Source: an uncultured Balneolaceae bacterium
GTDB lineage: Bacteria; Bacteroidota; Rhodothermia; Balneolales; Balneolaceae
Direction of reading: 5' to 3'
DNA: 64,000 nucleotides
Assembly: GCA_913057825.1 (NCBI GenBank)
Contig: CAJXOW010000004.1
Location: forward strand, 19,549 to 83,548
Shown in pieces: positions 17,651 through 26,819 of this stretch; position 1 is the stretch's first letter, and the number at the start of each line of letters is the position of its first letter. A program made the translations under genes and the position numbers. The notes beneath the pieces were generated by a model, which saw nothing but the letters and a program-made list of their open reading frames with translations, was not told where the DNA came from and searched no databases.

Positions 17651-19471
17651 TCACGCAGATGCTGTCATGCATTTTTCCTCCAGTTGCTGGAATAGACTGG
17701 AAAGACGTGCTCTTTGCTCCTGAACGGTATCGGATATGGAGGAGAGGTTTTCGTCGGCATAGGGTTCGGTACCGGCGATTTCGAGGCAGTACTCCATACC
17801 TTTTTCAAGGTTCTTTTTAAATTTACGCAATTTTTTAAAGTCGGATTCATTGCCTTCTGTGTCGTCGATCAGATCCTCAAAATAGTCCACGTACATGACC
17901 ATCTCCTTGGCAAACATATGGGGACGTTCCGACGGTACGAGCGATTCGCCGCGGCCGTAGATATGATCCACCATTTCACGGAGACTGTATTCACGGTCGA
18001 ACCAGGCGATGTTGGGACCGGGACAGATGGCCTGCGGGGCCCGGTGTTCTTCCAGGATACCCAGGTTGATCAGCGCCCCGTTTCCGAGATGCGAACACAA
18101 GCAGGTTTTGGTGAGCGCTTTTTGTCGCAGCTTCTCCTTTTCTGCTTCCGGGATATCCTTCTGTTCAATCCGGTGGAGTTTCAACTTCTGGTAATCGCGA
18201 GAAGCCGTGCAGATGGGCTGATCGGTAAACTCGTCATTGAACTTGAGAAATCCTTTCGGACACGGAGATCCCGGTTTGTCTTTTTCGATGCGCTCGTCGC
18301 GTTTTTGCTCGGACCCGGTGTTTTTTACGTTGTTGAACGGGACACCCAAGGGGGATACCTCACTCAGGAAAAGATCTTCCGACGTAGCATCCTCCAGAAG
18401 GTTTCTTGTGGTACGATCTACCGTCGTAGCCTCGGGAACCAGCAGAAAAGGACTGCCCCACCCGGTTGCATCCATGTTATACTCTTCCAGCAGCCGACGA
18501 GTTTCCCCGTAGTTGCCGATACCGCCCTGGACCGTCAACCGGGGTTCCGTCACGGACCAGTCCGATTTGAATCCGTCGCGTTCTTTTTCATAATAATCTT
18601 TCACGAGCGACTGGATAGCGGTGTGTAATTTTTCTCTATTCTCCTTGAACTCTTTCAGTAAATCCGGCAGCAAATATCCATCTGAAGCAAAAGCGTGTCC
18701 ACCGCAATTCAAGCCCGACTCAATGCGATACTCGAAGACCTCCAGGCCTTTTTTAGCCAAAAACTTGCCCTGGATTAAAGCCGACCGGAAGTCGCTCACT
18801 TTCAGGATAATTTTCTTTTTTATACTGCCCATCGCATCCCGGTAGAAATCCTTGAATTCACTCAGATAGCTGTAAAGACGGGGATTAAAGCCTGCCGAAA
18901 GAATAAGGTTGGAGGCCAGGTTGCTCTCCGCATATCCCCGAAGTGCCGCACTGGCATCGCTGAATTCCTTGCTTAAGGGAACTCCCTCCTGCGAATAGTT
19001 AATTTTATCCACTTTCGCCATAATATTTACATCGATCGATCCGGGCTTCATCCAACGAGTAAGCTCCACGCTCAATCTCTTGCGAAGATCGTCACGATCT
19101 GTACTCACCAATTGATGATATTTTTCCTTGAGCACGCTACTGTCCGGCAGCATTTCAAAATATTTAGCCTTGTCGTTTTGCTCAAAAAAGGGCTGCTCCT
19201 TAATCGTTGCGAATTTTTCACGCACGATATCCTGCACGGTATTCAGATAAGCCGTGATGCGACGTGCACGTCCGTCGTCCGCGTTTCGTGCGATATTATC
19301 GTATTCCAGGTTAAATGTTTCGCAATAATGTTTGCGGATACGTTCCAGGAGGAGATCATCCACAATAGAGATGACCGAATTGATTCCAAAGGGGGCTACA
19401 CGAATGGGAGAATCGACTGAGTGCCCGGTTCCCATTACCGGGATCGAAAAATCATGCAAAGAAGATGACAT
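17651..19471 (-). CDS. Conserved unknown protein, probable TIM-barrel flavin-oxidoreductase-like fold with late cysteines
   Basis: 606 aa, soluble, no signal peptide. The N-terminus (MGTGHSVDSPIRVAPFGINSV) and centre (GLNCGGHAF, 253-260; TVQGGIGNYGE, 313-323; ATGWGSPFLLVPEAT, 335-349; EVSPLGVPFNN, 371-381) have the look of nitronate monooxygenase/FabK-type FMN TIM barrels, where such Gly-rich loops bind phosphate. The C-terminal third has cysteines at C404, C421, C457, C459 and C483, which could bind a metal or Fe-S cluster; this is inference. It ends convergently 70 bases from the TPR gene. The family is conserved in Bacteroidota from memory of similar sequences, but no function is known to me. 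Confidence 0.7.
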   Translation of the reverse strand: MSSSLHDFSIPVMGTGHSVDSPIRVAPFGINSVISIVDDLLLERIRKHYCETFNLEYDNIARNADDGRARRITAYLNTVQDIVREKFATIKEQPFFEQNDKAKYFEMLPDSSVLKEKYHQLVSTDRDDLRKRLSVELTRWMKPGSIDVNIMAKVDKINYSQEGVPLSKEFSDASAALRGYAESNLASNLILSAGFNPRLYSYLSEFKDFYRDAMGSIKKKIILKVSDFRSALIQGKFLAKKGLEVFEYRIESGLNCGGHAFASDGYLLPDLLKEFKENREKLHTAIQSLVKDYYEKERDGFKSDWSVTEPRLTVQGGIGNYGETRRLLEEYNMDATGWGSPFLLVPEATTVDRTTRNLLEDATSEDLFLSEVSPLGVPFNNVKNTGSEQKRDERIEKDKPGSPCPKGFLKFNDEFTDQPICTASRDYQKLKLHRIEQKDIPEAEKEKLRQKALTKTCLCSHLGNGALINLGILEEHRAPQAICPGPNIAWFDREYSLREMVDHIYGRGESLVPSERPHMFAKEMVMYVDYFEDLIDDTEGNESDFKKLRKFKKNLEKGMEYCLEIAGTEPYADENLSSISDTVQEQRARLSSLFQQLEEKCMTASA

Positions 19472-19892
19472 AAAGAATATTTGGTTAAGTAACTACTGTT
19501 CAGTGAATACCTGTCAGATTCCCCGGGACGAGATAATGGACTCGCTTTAGTGAAGGCAACAGGCAGACAAGTGAACAGGCATTTATAATAAGATAAACGT
19601 ATCTTAAAAGATTGAATTTATATGTTAAGCATTTTCGGGGAGAAATGACAATGCCATCTTTGCCTTCTTGCTTATTGATTTCGTTTGCAGAATCTCGTCC
19701 TGCAAACGAGCAAATTTCCCGGTGCGCTCCGGGCGTAGAGTCAGCCGCATCAGTTCACCTAGCGAAGCGTCACCCACGAAATGCAGCTAGCGTATCGATT
19801 CCCGGGAAGTGCAATCCGGAGCGGAATTATTCCTTGTTTCGACCGAGTAACTTTCGACGCACCTTTAGTCCTTTCAAATGCAGACCATCGCA
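19472..19892. other. Gene-free stretch with one strong hairpin
   Basis: 421 bases between the unknown 606-aa gene and the TolC gene. It contains the 10-bp perfect inverted repeat at 19681-19709. No convincing protein-coding sequence was found. Confidence 0.5.
19681..19709. repeat. 10-bp perfect inverted repeat
   Basis: TCGTTTGCAG (19681-19690) and CTGCAAACGA (19700-19709) with a 9-base loop. It lies 180 bases past the stop of the TolC gene (minus strand). No T tract follows on either strand, so it may be an mRNA end stabiliser or protein site rather than an intrinsic terminator. Confidence 0.65.
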
Positions 19893-21251
19893 TTATTCAA
19901 CGCGGCCAGTCAGCTGACCGGATAACTGCAGTAACCGAATCTCGGTTTGCTTGGCCCTGATTTTTATTTCAATAAACTGCTGTTGAGCACCCAACAGGTT
20001 AAGCTGTGCCTCCCTGAGTTCACTGTTGGTAGCTTGTCCCAATCGGAAGGCTTCCCGGGTGTGTCTGAAATTGAGTTCGGCGGTTTTTACGTTAAGACGT
20101 TGCCTGTCCAGCAACAACAGGTTGGTTTCATATTGCTCCCAGGTATTTAAAATATTGCGACTGATCTCCTTGCCGGTTTGCTCATGTCGCTCTCGACTGT
20201 TTTCCAAGCGCAGCTGTGCATTTTGTTTTTCGATGGAACGTCTGAACCCATTAAAGAGGTTAAACTGCAGCGTCAAGCCACCGGAAAAACCATCCGAACT
20301 TTGAAAGCTCTGAATGCTGACTTCGTCCTCAGCCCGAGTGTAGCCGTATAAAAATTCCAGGTTAAGCGAGGGATATTGTTCGGCTCTTGATTGTTTGAGA
20401 TTTAATTTGGCTTGCCTGATTTCAAGCCGATCGGCGGTGATGGTGACATTCTCTTTTTGTGCCTGCTGACGAATTCGGGCAAGTTCCAGGGAACGGTCGA
20501 TTTCAAATTCGGGTTGAATAGTAATTTCCCCGGCGGGTGACTGCCCCAACAGGACCAACAAATCCCGTTTGGCCTGCCGGAGGTCGGCCTGTGACTGAAT
20601 ATGCCGGGTGCTGTCCTGGTTCAAGGCCACCTCCGCATTGAGCAGATCCACTTTTGATCGCCCTCCCATTTTATACTGTTTTTGAACCCGCCGGTAACGC
20701 TCATCCGATAACTCAACCGCTTCGCGGCTGATATCCAGCAAACGCTGCTGACCGATAACCCGCAGGTAGCTATCTATGACATTGAGCAGTGTTTGTTCAA
20801 CCCGCAATCGGGTCTCGACCGAAGAAAGTTTTTCCTCTGTCCGCAGGCTATTAAGCCGATACCGGTTGCCGAATCCGTCAAACAAGGTATAAGACAATAC
20901 CAATGCGCTGTTGTAGCGCGTGGAGATGGCCTGATCTTTTTCTTTGACGGGGAGCTGGTTGCCGAATTCTATACGCTTATCCAACACGGATCGCTCTACC
21001 GATCCCACAAGATTTAGCCGCGGAAGATAGCCCGCATACCCGGGCGTTGCACGGTTAGCGTCTATACCGGCGGTGTTCCGGGCCATCCGGATACCGTGAT
21101 TCTCTTCCATTGCCCATTGCAATGCCTGGGACAACGTAAGGGTATCCCCCGTAGCAGAATCAATACCGGATTCCTGTGCCCTAACCTTCCCCGGCAACAT
21201 CAGGATCGACGCGACCACCAGACCTGCCGCAAAACACTTCATTTTAAACAT
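19893..21251 (-). CDS. TolC-family outer membrane efflux protein
   Basis: About 452 aa. The start at 21251 (MFKMKCF) was chosen because GGAGGAAG lies just upstream; it overlaps the RND stop codon by 8 bases, indicating translational coupling. The signal peptide ends near VRAQ. Two OEP repeats are visible: TLSQALQWAMEENHGIRMAR near the start, and long coiled helices with TEAKL-like strands (SLNLEFLYGYTRAEDE, GGLTLQFNLFNGFRR). It forms the outer-membrane channel of the tripartite pump with the RND protein and the HlyD-type adaptor encoded upstream. Confidence 0.92.
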   Translation of the reverse strand: MFKMKCFAAGLVVASILMLPGKVRAQESGIDSATGDTLTLSQALQWAMEENHGIRMARNTAGIDANRATPGYAGYLPRLNLVGSVERSVLDKRIEFGNQLPVKEKDQAISTRYNSALVLSYTLFDGFGNRYRLNSLRTEEKLSSVETRLRVEQTLLNVIDSYLRVIGQQRLLDISREAVELSDERYRRVQKQYKMGGRSKVDLLNAEVALNQDSTRHIQSQADLRQAKRDLLVLLGQSPAGEITIQPEFEIDRSLELARIRQQAQKENVTITADRLEIRQAKLNLKQSRAEQYPSLNLEFLYGYTRAEDEVSIQSFQSSDGFSGGLTLQFNLFNGFRRSIEKQNAQLRLENSRERHEQTGKEISRNILNTWEQYETNLLLLDRQRLNVKTAELNFRHTREAFRLGQATNSELREAQLNLLGAQQQFIEIKIRAKQTEIRLLQLSGQLTGRVE

Positions 21252-24200
21252 TTTCTTCCTCCCATCGCTGATTTTGGATGGCGGGTTCGACCGACTCCCT
21301 CGCAACCCACTCTCCTGTCCATATCCAGTGGGTCCACCGCTTCAAGCTATTGACCCAGGTGATTAGAATGGGCAGCACCGCCAACAGGAGAAAGGTGGTA
21401 AACAGCAGACCGTATGCCACGCTGACCGCCATCGGAATCAGGAACTGAGCCTGAAAACTTCTCTCGAATATCAGGGGAGCCAATCCAACAGCGGTAGTTA
21501 AACTGGTTAGCAGTATCGGCCGAAAACGTGCGCGCCCCGTCTCCATCAGGGATTTGTCAAATGACAACCCTTGCCTGAGTTTACTGTTAAAGGTTGTTAC
21601 AAATACCAATCCATCATTGACCAGTATTCCTACCAGGGCGATAAAACCCATTAGTGACAGGATACCGATGGCGATATCGTGGAAAAAGTGTCCCCAAACC
21701 GCACCTATCAATCCAAAAGGAATCAATATAAACAACAACACACTGTGCATGACCGAACGAAATGCGAATACAATCACGGCAAAGATCAAGATCAATAATA
21801 CCGGCAATACCGTACTGGCGGCCTTAAAAACCTCGCGTGACTGCTGTATCTGTCCCTCAAACAGGTAATCCACGCCCGGAAACTGACGGGTTATCTCGGG
21901 CATGATGTTCGATCTTATCTCCTCCACAACAACCGGTGCCGACGCTCTCCGACTTGCCATCTCTGCTTCCACCTTGATTTCCCTGCGTCCGGCGCGGTGA
22001 CTGATCGTCACAGGTCCATGCCGGAATTCCAGGTTAGCCAGTTCGCGGACAGGATACGTATTGCCCTGGTCGTTCCGCATGAACATATCTTTCAAGTCTT
22101 CCAGGCTTCGCCGATCTTCAAGGGCATATCGCACCCAGACCTTGATTTCATTTTGACCGCGCTGAAGGCGCTGAACCTCCTGTCCGAAGAAGCCGCTTCG
22201 GATTTGACGGATCAGCTCCCGGTTATTAAATCCGAGCGACCGTGCTTGTTCTTTCAGACGGACCCCGATAACCGGCTCGTTGATATTTTGATTATCAATG
22301 ATATCCCGCAGTTCAGATAGATTCGCCAATTGCTTTTTCAGGGAATCAGCCGCCCCTTGCAACGACTCATAATCTGAAGAAATCAGGGAGATTTCAACCG
22401 GTTTGCCGATCCGCATTTCCCTGGTATATGAAAGTTGATCCACCTCGGGAATAGGTCCCGCCTCTTTTCGCAAATCAGCGGCGATATCAAAACTTCGAAT
22501 CTCTCGCTCTTCGGATGGGAGCAAATAAAAGATGATAGAGGCCTGGTTGCTTTCCGGTCCGATGCGAAGCTCCGTATGCTGAAACAGATCCTGCTCCATC
22601 GTAAACCGGTCGCGATAGCGTCGGTTCAGCCGTTCCGACGCGGTAATAATTTGTTCGGCTCGTTGTTTGGTTATTTTTTCGTTGATGCCCTGCTTGAGCT
22701 TCATGGTGACTTCCACCTCGTTTCGCTCCAGGTTGGGAAAGAACGTCGTGCTTATAATACCGCCCCGGATGGAGGCAAATGTAAGCACCAAGAGAGAGAG
22801 GGTAATCAGAAACACCAAAACTTTATACTGCAATGCAAAACGAAGCAAAGGTATATAAAATTTATCCCGGAAGCGAAGAACTCCATCGGCAATCCTATCC
22901 TGGATCATATTCGTATCTTTCTCCCGGTGCAAAGCCTTTGAATGTGCAAGATGCGCAGGAAGCAGGATCATGACTTCCACCAGGGACACCAGCAGGGCTG
23001 CCGAAACCATAAAAGAGACATCCGAAAACATATCCCCGATGCGTGCCGGGATAAAATAGAAAAACGAAAGCGCCAATATGGTGGTTAACACGGCCGAAAA
23101 CACCGCATGAGCGACTTCCAAAGTCCCTTCCACAGCGGCTCGGATGGGCGGCAACCCTTCCTGGTATTTCTGGTAGATATTTTCCCCGACCACTATGCCG
23201 TCATCCACCAGTATACCCAACACGATAATCATGCCAAACAGCGAAAAGAAATTAAGGGTTACCCCATAGTAAAGTGCCAGCACAAACATCCCGCAAAAAG
23301 AGATGGGAATGCCCAGCGCCACCCAGAAAGCCAGGCGAATACGAAGAAAGAGTCCCAACAGGATCAGGACGAGGATAAAACCGAGCAGCCCGTTATTTTT
23401 CAACACACTGATGCGATCATCCAGGCGCAACGTGGCATCATTGACCAGCACGGCTTCCAGGCTATTATTATTTTCATTGAATGTCTGCAGATAAGCCTTA
23501 ACCCGGTCGACCGCCAACTGAACATTTTCCTCATTGGTAGAGTTTACCGTAATATACACTGCCCGCTCCCCGTCCAGGTAGGCCTGTTCAGGATCCTCCG
23601 AAAAAGCATCCCGGACCGTCGCTACCTCATGCAGGTAAACCCTGCTCCCGTCCGCACGCGAACGCACGACAATATTTCTGAGACCTTTGGCGTAATTTTC
23701 TTTTTCATTCAGCCGGATGCGAAATCGGGTGTGCGGCCCGCGAATCTGCCCGCCGGTCACCTGAATATTTTCTGCCGCGACCGCCCTGCTTATCTCCTCG
23801 AATGTAAGCCCATATTGCCGGAGCGTCGTTTCGTCAACACTGATCTCAATTTCGGGCGACGAAACTCCAAAGCTCTCAATCCTCGATATATCTTCGAATT
23901 GTCGCAATTCCTGCTCCATCCGATCAGCTGTACTATGAAGAGTATGGAGGGGTACATCCCCTTTCAGAGCAAAAACAGCGGCCTGGCTTACCGGTTCCTG
24001 GATAAAAGCTACAATCCGTTCCATCTCTTCCGGGAACGAGGCCACCCGGTCGATCGCATTTTTTACGTCCTAGTGTACCTTTTGGGCATCCGCATTCGGA
24101 TAGAGCTCGACCATGATCGTGCCCATATTTTCGGCACTTTCGGATCGGACCTGTTTGATGCCGGTGATACCTTTCAGGTTCTCTTCCACTTTAAGCACGA

Positions 24201-24390
24201 TCCCTTCCTCGACTTCCCGGGCCGAGGCGCCGGGGTAGGCAGACTGAATCGCGATAAAGTCGGGATCCTGCTTGGGAAAGAGCGTAGACGGTAAATTATA
24301 CAACGCCATCAATCCTGTACCGATAATAAGCAGCATCAACAAATTGGCCAGGATCGCGTGTTTGACAAAAAACTGTATTAGTCGCTTCAT
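21244..24390 (-). pseudogene. RND efflux pump inner-membrane subunit (HAE1/AcrB-like) interrupted by an in-frame TAG
   Basis: A single frame of 1,049 codons encodes a complete RND transporter except for TAG at 24072-24070 (codon 107), between NADAQKVH and DVKNAIDR. Everything else is intact. The N-terminal span is at 13-31 with LPSTLFPKQDPDFI and YPGASAREVEE. Docking and porter domains follow, then helices with IPISFCGMFVLALYYG and MIIVLGILVDDGIVVGEN (the TM4 Asp pair of the proton relay), and the second half with LMGFIALVGILVNDGLVF. The downstream part could restart at GTG 24045, giving a 933-aa product lacking the first membrane helix. It lies 11 bases after the adaptor gene and overlaps tolC. 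Pseudogene, sequencing error and readthrough remain possible. Confidence 0.8.
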
Positions 24391-24401
24391 AGGGCGGACC
24401 T

Positions 24402-25535
24402 TTATCGGGGTGGAGATGGTTCAACGGGAAGGACCGGCGTACCCTCGTAATCCGCATTATGAAAATTGTTAATAATTGCCGAACCCGGAGGAAATCCCCT
24501 GATTATTAGACTGTCGCCTGTTTGTGCAACCGGCTCGATGGTAGTTAACGTAGCGGTTGAATCCCGTATAACAAACACCTCGCGATCGCGCACGAGGGCT
24601 TCCAGCGGGATTTTGGCTGCATCGCTATAGGTTTTGCCCTGCATCGTGCCTTCTACGTAGGCCCCCGGCTTTAAACCGGAACCTGCAATACGCATAAACA
24701 CGGCAACCGACTGCGTAGTCGGATCTATTCTGGCGTTTTTACGAACCACCGTGACAGAAAATTCTTCTGTTGGATTTTGATCCAACCTTAATTGCACACG
24801 TTTCCCGACCTTTACATCAGATGCCAGTGAGGCAGGAATACTCGCTTCTATCTCCAGTGGATCCAGTTTGGTAAACACGCCGACAGAACGGTTCGGCTGA
24901 ATGATATCTCCCGGGTCCGCCCGACTTTCGGTCACAACCCCCGTAAACGGGGCTTCGATGGTAAACTTCTCCAGGCGTGTTTCCTGCTGTTTGATGTTGT
25001 AATACTCACTGTAAACGTTCTTGCCGACCAGGAACAGCTGAAACTGCCGGTTATCGAACTCCGGAAGCTGCGGCAGCGGTCGACTCGCATCTATTTGCTC
25101 TAAATATATTTCCCAATCCTCATATTGATCCGGATAGTCGATGCTGATATCAGGCAACAACCGAGATAACAAGGCAGCAAACCGGTACCTGGCAGCCCGC
25201 AGCAGCTGACGAGTTTCCCGGTCATCGATAGACAGAATGATCTCTCCCTTTTCGAATCGGTGACCGGTCTTGAAAGAAGGATCAAGGGATAGTAAACGTC
25301 CGCCGACCTCGGACTGCATATCGATCTGTTCCTCCGCAACAATGCGCCCCGTAAAATGAATCTGAGCTGTAACTTCCCCGGGAATCGCCACCGTGACCGG
25401 CACCCGTGCAAATTTTTCAGATACCGACCTCCTGGATTTCTCCGGTGATTTTTGCATTAAAAAACCTGCTCCAAGCACAACCAGGATTAGGATAACCACC
25501 CCTGCAATGATCGAAATACTTCTTTTACCCATCAA
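24402..25535 (-). CDS. HlyD-family periplasmic adaptor (membrane fusion protein) of the RND pump
   Basis: 377 aa. The N-terminal membrane anchor is at about 7-27. The lipoyl-like half GRIVAEEQIDMQSEVGGRLL (residues 64-83) and its partner FTIEAPFTGVVTESRADPGD (about 197-216) flank a helical hairpin; the beta-barrel domain follows with ARIDPTTQSVAVF and LKPGAYVEGTM. It links the RND pump to the TolC channel. First gene of the minus-strand operon adaptor-RND-TolC. No regulator gene is adjacent. The substrate cannot be read from the sequence. Confidence 0.92.
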   Translation of the reverse strand: MMGKRSISIIAGVVILILVVLGAGFLMQKSPEKSRRSVSEKFARVPVTVAIPGEVTAQIHFTGRIVAEEQIDMQSEVGGRLLSLDPSFKTGHRFEKGEIILSIDDRETRQLLRAARYRFAALLSRLLPDISIDYPDQYEDWEIYLEQIDASRPLPQLPEFDNRQFQLFLVGKNVYSEYYNIKQQETRLEKFTIEAPFTGVVTESRADPGDIIQPNRSVGVFTKLDPLEIEASIPASLASDVKVGKRVQLRLDQNPTEEFSVTVVRKNARIDPTTQSVAVFMRIAGSGLKPGAYVEGTMQGKTYSDAAKIPLEALVRDREVFVIRDSTATLTTIEPVAQTGDSLIIRGFPPGSAIINNFHNADYEGTPVLPVEPSPPR

Positions 25536-25781
25536 ATATAACTATTTAGTTATTCATTTTAATATGCTAATGTCTTAAATTATGCATATTTATTTGTTAT
25601 TCAAAGAACAGAAGCCTTGTTATCATTGCTGAATAGTTTTGAGAGAGTTCATGCTTAAAGGGTCCGTTCCTTATTCAAATTTGTAGATTGGCTGCTTATT
25701 TTTGTCTCTCTGACCCCTTTCTAGAACAAAACGTATTTTAGCCTCGAGTGCGCTCACACTTTCCCGGCAGGAAACGATAAA

Positions 25782-25826
25782 GGAAGGATCCTATACAAAA
25801 AATGCAAAAGTCAGCCGGATCCCTCC
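25782..25826 (-). terminator. Possible terminator after the GH16 gene
   Basis: GGAGGGATCC and GGATCCTTCC (minus strand) pair with one G-U wobble around a 25-base loop, 10 bases past the GH16 stop codon. Only a short TTTA follows, so it is weak. Confidence 0.4.
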
Positions 25827-25835
25827 TGATCAACT

Positions 25836-26678
25836 TCAATTCGCATACACCCGGATGTAATCCACCTCCATTCGAGCTCTCTCCAGGGCCGGATCTATGC
25901 CGTTTTTTTTGCCGTCGGACTCATATTGCGGATCGCTGCCCCAGTTGCCTCCCATAGCAATGTTAACGATCAGAAAGAAGGGGTGATCGTACGGCCATGT
26001 CCGGGCATTCTGTTCGGTCGGTTCGTAACTGTAAAAAAGTTCCCCGTCCACTTTAAAGGAGATGCGTTCCGACGTCCATTCCGTTTCGTACACATGAAAG
26101 GCCTCGTCGAAATCGGGTACCTCGATTTCTCCTGTATTTTGCGTGTTACCGTAACTCGACGGGGTATGCAGTGCACTATGCACCACGCCGGGGTCTTTTC
26201 CCACATGCTCCATGATGTCGATTTCCCCGCACTCCGGCCATCCCACCTCCGGGAAGTTGTCGCCGAGCATCCAGATCGCCGGCCAGGTGCCCGATCCGTC
26301 TGGCAACTTGGCGCGGGCTTTAACGGTGACGTGGGTAAAAGTCTGTTTATTCTGGGTTTTTATGCGGGCGGAGGTCCATTGCCCGTCCTCTTTAACAGCC
26401 TCAATAACCAGTTTTCCGTCTTCGATCCGGACATTTTTACGATCGCTGGTGTAAAGCTGCACTTCGTTATTGCCCCAGCCGTTATCGCCGAGGTCATACG
26501 TCCAATTATTAGTATTGGGAGCTCCCTGACCGTTGAACTCGTCCGACCAGATCAGCTCCCCGGCTTTTGTCGTATCGTCATCCCCGTTGTCATAGCTAAA
26601 ACTGCTCCCGGGATCATCTTTACAGTACGTAAAGGGTAGTACAAGTATTACAAAAAGTATCAATTTCATCGGTCTCAT
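25836..26678 (-). CDS. GH16 endo-beta-1,3-glucanase (laminarinase-like) lipoprotein
   Basis: 280 aa. The signal peptide ends at a lipoprotein Cys (FTYC, C19) followed by acidic residues, typical of Bacteroidota surface lipoproteins. The GH16 catalytic motif GEIDIMEH has the nucleophile E152, helper D154 and acid/base E157; WPAIWMLG (132-139) and the W-rich substrate cleft are present. The length fits a single catalytic domain. It should cut internal beta-1,3 (or mixed-linkage) glucan at the cell surface. Last gene of the PUL strand, 142 bases after a strong terminator, so it may have its own promoter. Confidence 0.93.
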   Translation of the reverse strand: MRPMKLILFVILVLPFTYCKDDPGSSFSYDNGDDDTTKAGELIWSDEFNGQGAPNTNNWTYDLGDNGWGNNEVQLYTSDRKNVRIEDGKLVIEAVKEDGQWTSARIKTQNKQTFTHVTVKARAKLPDGSGTWPAIWMLGDNFPEVGWPECGEIDIMEHVGKDPGVVHSALHTPSSYGNTQNTGEIEVPDFDEAFHVYETEWTSERISFKVDGELFYSYEPTEQNARTWPYDHPFFLIVNIAMGGNWGSDPQYESDGKKNGIDPALERARMEVDYIRVYAN

Positions 26679-26767
26679 TGATTTTCACAATTATCTTCGA
26701 TAGCTGATCGTCAGACAGGGACAAGAAACACACAATCAATTATCGCTTGTTTTATATTCAGCATTTT

Positions 26768-26807
26768 AAAAACCGGGAAGGAATGCAGCTACGACACTCC
26801 TTCCCGG
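26768..26807 (-). terminator. Strong intrinsic terminator of the SusC-SusD-lipoprotein operon
   Basis: Perfect 10-bp stem CCGGGAAGGA / TCCTTCCCGG (26798-26807 with 26773-26782, minus-strand reading), 15-base loop, then TTTTT (26772-26768). It lies 13 bases after the stop of the PKD lipoprotein gene, so transcription toward GH16 would be reduced. Confidence 0.85.
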
Positions 26808-26819
26808 CACCCACCTTCA

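Noticed and set aside
17714..18628. 304-codon plus-strand frame inside the 606-aa gene
   Set aside because: Lies wholly antisense to a well-supported coding sequence; Phe/Val-rich translation without known motifs, a typical shadow frame.
19612..19917. 101-codon plus-strand ORF overlapping the tolC 3' end
   Set aside because: Composition is Arg/Ser/Pro-rich as expected from translated non-coding sequence; includes the hairpin; no RBS.
24070..24072. Amber recoding (pyrrolysine or readthrough) in the RND gene
   Set aside because: No other in-frame TAG was seen in intact genes of the window and nothing around the codon suggests a recoding element; mutation or sequence error is simpler.
23107..24294. 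395-codon plus-strand frame inside the RND gene
   Set aside because: Antisense to strong RND coding sequence; His/Gln/Arg-rich translation, no family resemblance.
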